64,000 nt of DNA. Source: Bradyrhizobium stylosanthis (GTDB taxonomy: Bacteria > Pseudomonadota > Alphaproteobacteria > Rhizobiales > Xanthobacteraceae). The translations under genes and the position numbers were made by a program. Location: the NCBI RefSeq assembly GCF_001641335.1, contig NZ_LVEM01000002.1, positions 847,663 through 911,662 on the forward strand. The letters are read 5' to 3'. Positions 61,093 to 64,000 of the stretch are shown piece after piece (the first letter of the stretch is position 1; each line of letters begins with the position of its first letter). The notes under the pieces are model-generated. The model did not search any database. It saw nothing but the letters and a program-made list of their open reading frames with translations, and was not told where the DNA came from.

Positions 61093-62229
61093 ATGTACTT
61101 GACCCCTGATGAGGACCCTCGGTTGACGTTCACGGTCGCGCCCGACGCCAATGGTATCCTGCCCGACCGCATGATCGCGGCGATGGCGGAGGCGGGCCTC
61201 ATCCTGCCCGCCTACGACTTCGTCGAAAGCCAGATCCAGCCGGCGAGCCTCGATCTGCGTCTCGGCGACATCGCCTATCGCGTCCGCGCCAGCTTCCTGC
61301 CCGGTCCCGGTGCCACCGTCGCCGAGCGCATCGACGAGTTGAAGCTGCACGAGTTCAGCCTTGCCGACGGCGCGGTGCTGGAGACCAACTGCGTCTACAT
61401 CGTGCCGCTGCTGGAAAGCCTGGCGCTGCCGCCGGAGATCGTCGCGGCCGCCAATCCTAAAAGCTCGACCGGCCGCCTCGACGTCTTCACCCGCGTCATC
61501 GCAGACGGCACCCGCCGCTTCGACATGATTGGTGCCGGCTATCACGGCCCGCTCTATGCCGAGATCAGCCCGAAGACGTTCCCGGTTCTGGTGCGCGAGG
61601 GCTCGCGCCTGTCGCAGGTGCGCTTCCGCACCGGCGATGCCATCCTCAACGCCGACGAGCTCGATGCGCTGCATGCCGCCGAGCGTCTCGTCGATATCGA
61701 CGATGCCGATCTCGCGGGCGGCGTTGCCGTCTCGGTCGATCTCTCCGGCGAGAAGGCGAACGGCTTCGTCGGCTATCGTGCCAAGCGCCATACCGGCGTC
61801 GTCGATGTCGATCGGCGCGCCGGCTATTCCGTCGAGGATTTCTGGGAGCCGATCTCGGCGCGTCCCGACGGCAGCCTGATCCTCGATCCCGGCGAGTTCT
61901 ACATTCTCGCCTCCAAGGAAGCGGTGCAGGTGCCGCCGGATTACGCCGCGGAGATGGTGCCTTTCGATCCGCTGGTCGGTGAATTCCGCGTGCACTATGC
62001 CGGCTTCTTCGATCCCGGTTTCGGCTATGCCGGTGCGGGCGGGCTTGGATCGCGGGCGGTGCTCGAAGTGCGCTCGCGCGAGGTGCCGTTCATCCTCGAG
62101 CACGGCCAGATCGTCGGCCGCCTCGTCTACGAGAAGATGCTGGCGCGCCCCGATGCGATGTACGGCCAGCGCATCGGTTCCAATTACCAGGCCCAGGGCC
62201 TCAAACTATCGAAGCATTTCCGGGTGTAG
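61093..62229 (+). CDS. dcd: Two-domain dCTP deaminase
   Basis: 378-residue 2'-deoxycytidine 5'-triphosphate deaminase of the long alphaproteobacterial type; classical Dcd is about 190 residues. Both halves resemble each other: NCVYIVPLLESLALPPEIVA with YAEISPKTFPVLVREGSRL in the first, and EFYILASKEAVQVPPDYAAE with VLEVRSREVPFILEHGQ in the second. This indicates an internal duplication. Supplies dUTP for dTMP synthesis. ATG 61093 is used without a strong ribosome-binding site. Divergent from metZ. Confidence 0.88.
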   Translation: MYLTPDEDPRLTFTVAPDANGILPDRMIAAMAEAGLILPAYDFVESQIQPASLDLRLGDIAYRVRASFLPGPGATVAERIDELKLHEFSLADGAVLETNCVYIVPLLESLALPPEIVAAANPKSSTGRLDVFTRVIADGTRRFDMIGAGYHGPLYAEISPKTFPVLVREGSRLSQVRFRTGDAILNADELDALHAAERLVDIDDADLAGGVAVSVDLSGEKANGFVGYRAKRHTGVVDVDRRAGYSVEDFWEPISARPDGSLILDPGEFYILASKEAVQVPPDYAAEMVPFDPLVGEFRVHYAGFFDPGFGYAGAGGLGSRAVLEVRSREVPFILEHGQIVGRLVYEKMLARPDAMYGQRIGSNYQAQGLKLSKHFRV

Positions 62230-62243
62230 TCCTACACCCTACT

Positions 62244-62343
62244 GTCATGCCCCGGCTCGACCGGGCATCCAGTACGCCGCGACCTCGCGTTCGATCACTG
62301 CTGCCTCGGACTACTGGATCGCCCGATCAAGTCGGGCGATGAC
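62244..62343. repeat. Long palindromic repeat, GTCATGCCCCGGC variant
   Basis: 100-bp imperfect palindrome from GTCATGCCCCGGCTCGACC to AAGTCGGGCGATGAC with inner CCAGTA / TACTGG arms. A diverged member of the GTCATGCCCGGGC family. Confidence 0.75.
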
Positions 62344-62397
62344 ACCGAATGTGTGGCAGGATGCCTAACCAAATCCGGCATCATGTGGGGTGATGAG

Positions 62398-62811
62398 ATG
62401 GTGGACCAATCCCAGCTCGACGCATACATCCTCGACGATGTCGCGGACGCGCTGATCTATTCGGATCGCGCTGGCACGATCACGCGCTGGAATCGCGCAT
62501 CGGCGGCACTGTTCGGCTTCGCTGCCGACGAAGCGCTCGGCCAGAATCTCGACCTCATCATTCCCGAGCATCTGCGCGCCGCGCACTGGAAAGGTTTTGA
62601 GGCTGCGCTCGCGAGCGGCACGATGAAGCTTGCGGGCAAGCCGACGCTGACCCGCGCGCTGCACAAGAGCGGCCGCAAGCTCTACATCGAGATGACCTTC
62701 GCGCTGGTGCGCGACGCCGGCGGCGCGGTGCAGGGATCGGTCGCGATGGCGCGCGACGTCACCGAACGCGTCGAGCGCGATCGCGCTGCGAAGGCTGCAC
62801 AAAATTCGTGA
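62398..62811 (+). CDS. Stand-alone PAS-domain protein
   Basis: 137-residue protein made of one PAS domain (ALIYSDRAGTITRWNRASAA, GQNLDLIIPEHLRAAHWKGF, and the closing GSVAMARDVTERVE). No kinase, cyclase or DNA-binding domain is attached. ATG 62398 follows GGGGTGATGAG. It may sense a ligand or redox state and act by protein contact; partner unknown. Confidence 0.85.
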   Translation: MVDQSQLDAYILDDVADALIYSDRAGTITRWNRASAALFGFAADEALGQNLDLIIPEHLRAAHWKGFEAALASGTMKLAGKPTLTRALHKSGRKLYIEMTFALVRDAGGAVQGSVAMARDVTERVERDRAAKAAQNS

Positions 62812-62915
62812 TGCGGAATTGACGGGCCGCCGCGCAGAGAGCCTTGCGCGCGCGTCATGTTGCCTGTCGGCGGAGGCGGTGACACACTCGATTGCAACAA
62901 CGATCGGGAGCGAAC

Positions 62916-63968
62916 ATGACCACGCCAGGCGACACCGCGCAGGAAGCCCAATGGAAGCGCTGGCGCGCGGTTGCCGACCTCTACCACGCTTTTTTCACCG
63001 GCCTCATCCTCACCGTCGTCACGCGCCGCGGCACGGCGGATGCCGCCGAATTCGTCTTCCGCGTGTTCCGCCGCCAGCAGCAGGAGCGCTTCCTGCCGGG
63101 GCTCAAGAAGCTCGGGATCGATCATCTGCCGCCGGCGGTGGCCGCCGCGCAATATCACTATCTCTCCAACTGGATCGGCGGCGTCCACGTCGAATACATG
63201 TACGAGAGCGACACCAAGGCCTGGATCCGCTATCCGCCGCCGCGCTGGATCTGGAAGGGCACCGCGATCTGCGGCGTGCCGGGCGAAGTCTCGCGCGCGA
63301 TGCTGCGCGGTTGGCACGCCAACAACGGCGTCGCGCTCGGCGATACCAGGCTCGGCTTCGTCTGCACCAAGCAGAGCGTCGACGGCCAGGACGGGCTCGA
63401 AGGCTACTATCACCAGTACGACCATCCACTCGAACCGGACCAGCGCCTCGTGTTCGCACGCCATCTGGAGGCGCCGCTGTTCGATGCCAGGACTGCGCCG
63501 GCATTGCCGGTCGCGAGCTGGCCGAAGCCTCGGCTGGAAAAGGCGTATCGCAACTACGCGATGGAATATGTCCGCACCGCCGCGCCTGTGATGGTGCAGC
63601 TGTTCGGTCCGGAGGATGCCGGCTATTTGCTGCACCTCACCGGCAAGCTGATCGGGATGCAATATTTCGACGAGGTTGCCGCGGCGCTGTCGATGAGCCG
63701 CGGTGGCGCGAGCGAGTTCGCAGCGTTCCTGGACGCCCTGTTCGCCGCGCAGGATGACGCCGCCGAGACGATACAGTCCGAAGGCGCGTTCGAAATCCGC
63801 CAGCAGAGCTGGAAGCTGATGGACGACGTCGCCGACTATCACCGCGCCTGCGCCAAGGTGCTGGAGGGTTTGTTCGAAGGACTGGCTGCGGGATGCGGCC
63901 GGCATATCGGCGTGCAGATGCGCACCGCTGCGGGCGGCCGTCCGCCGCTGGTCTGGACGATCGGGTGA
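62916..63968 (+). CDS. Hypothetical protein, 350 aa
   Basis: Soluble protein starting MTTPGDTAQEAQWKRWRAVA (ATG 62916, CGGGAG upstream). It has a mixed helical composition with many aromatic residues (YHYLSNWIGGVHVEYMYES, YPPPRWIWKG). No signal peptide, membrane helix or nucleotide-binding motif seen. I do not recognise the family; coding quality (length, codon use, start) is good. Confidence 0.75.
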   Translation: MTTPGDTAQEAQWKRWRAVADLYHAFFTGLILTVVTRRGTADAAEFVFRVFRRQQQERFLPGLKKLGIDHLPPAVAAAQYHYLSNWIGGVHVEYMYESDTKAWIRYPPPRWIWKGTAICGVPGEVSRAMLRGWHANNGVALGDTRLGFVCTKQSVDGQDGLEGYYHQYDHPLEPDQRLVFARHLEAPLFDARTAPALPVASWPKPRLEKAYRNYAMEYVRTAAPVMVQLFGPEDAGYLLHLTGKLIGMQYFDEVAAALSMSRGGASEFAAFLDALFAAQDDAAETIQSEGAFEIRQQSWKLMDDVADYHRACAKVLEGLFEGLAAGCGRHIGVQMRTAAGGRPPLVWTIG

Positions 63969-64000
63969 TGCGGATGCGGCCGAAGCTTTGCCTCTCCCCG

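Overview
The window is high-G+C DNA from an alphaproteobacterium, almost certainly a Bradyrhizobium or a close relative. The reasons are a BjaR/BjaI-type quorum-sensing pair, the GcrA cell-cycle regulator, the phoR-pstSCAB-phoU-phoB order, a SAM-II riboswitch in front of metZ, many branched-chain-amino-acid-type (Liv) ABC transporters, and several families of short palindromic intergenic repeats. No rRNA, tRNA, CRISPR array, insertion sequence or prophage was seen.

Positions 1-13.7 kb hold transport and catabolic genes. There is the end of an ABC binding-protein gene, a slipin, a type II NADH dehydrogenase and an orphan ABC binding protein. A minus-strand cluster follows that reads as a quinate/shikimate utilisation operon: LysR regulator, NAD-type shikimate/quinate dehydrogenase, binding protein, two permeases, two ATPases and a QuiC-type 3-dehydroshikimate dehydratase, with 4-bp overlaps between consecutive genes. 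Positions 14-20 kb hold the luxR/luxI pair with a small coupled ORF, then a second Liv transporter with no binding protein of its own. Its promoter region carries a TGCA-repeat motif shared with the benzoate genes 16-19 kb further on.

Positions 20-31 kb are mixed. They include Bradyrhizobium-type hypothetical genes, a secreted lipase-like protein in a locally lower-G+C stretch, a glutamine-synthetase-like gene beside a Rieske oxygenase with a divergent IclR regulator, a YbaL-type antiporter, a transglutaminase-like protein, a CarH-like B12-binding protein with an N-terminal zinc-ribbon-like motif, and a truncated haemoglobin. Positions 31.4-39 kb form a box cluster for aerobic benzoyl-CoA degradation: boxR, benzoate-CoA ligase, hydrolase, DUF309 protein, boxC and boxB. 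No boxA is seen.

Positions 39-64 kb are mostly core genome. They include an SDR, a polysaccharide deacetylase, an OmpA/BON protein, a flippase-like membrane protein, and the phosphate two-component and Pst transport locus with a consensus Pho box and a clean terminator. Then come gcrA, argD-argF with a visible promoter and 5' hairpin, hslO, apaG, and an opgC operon with one intact and one degenerate SGNH esterase. The window ends with metZ behind a SAM-II riboswitch and terminator, a two-domain dCTP deaminase, a PAS protein and an unrecognised protein.

The unifying theme of the first 39 kb is aromatic and hydroaromatic acid uptake and catabolism. Shared operator-like motifs suggest that BoxR controls both the box genes and the distant Liv-type transporter at 16.5-19.9 kb.
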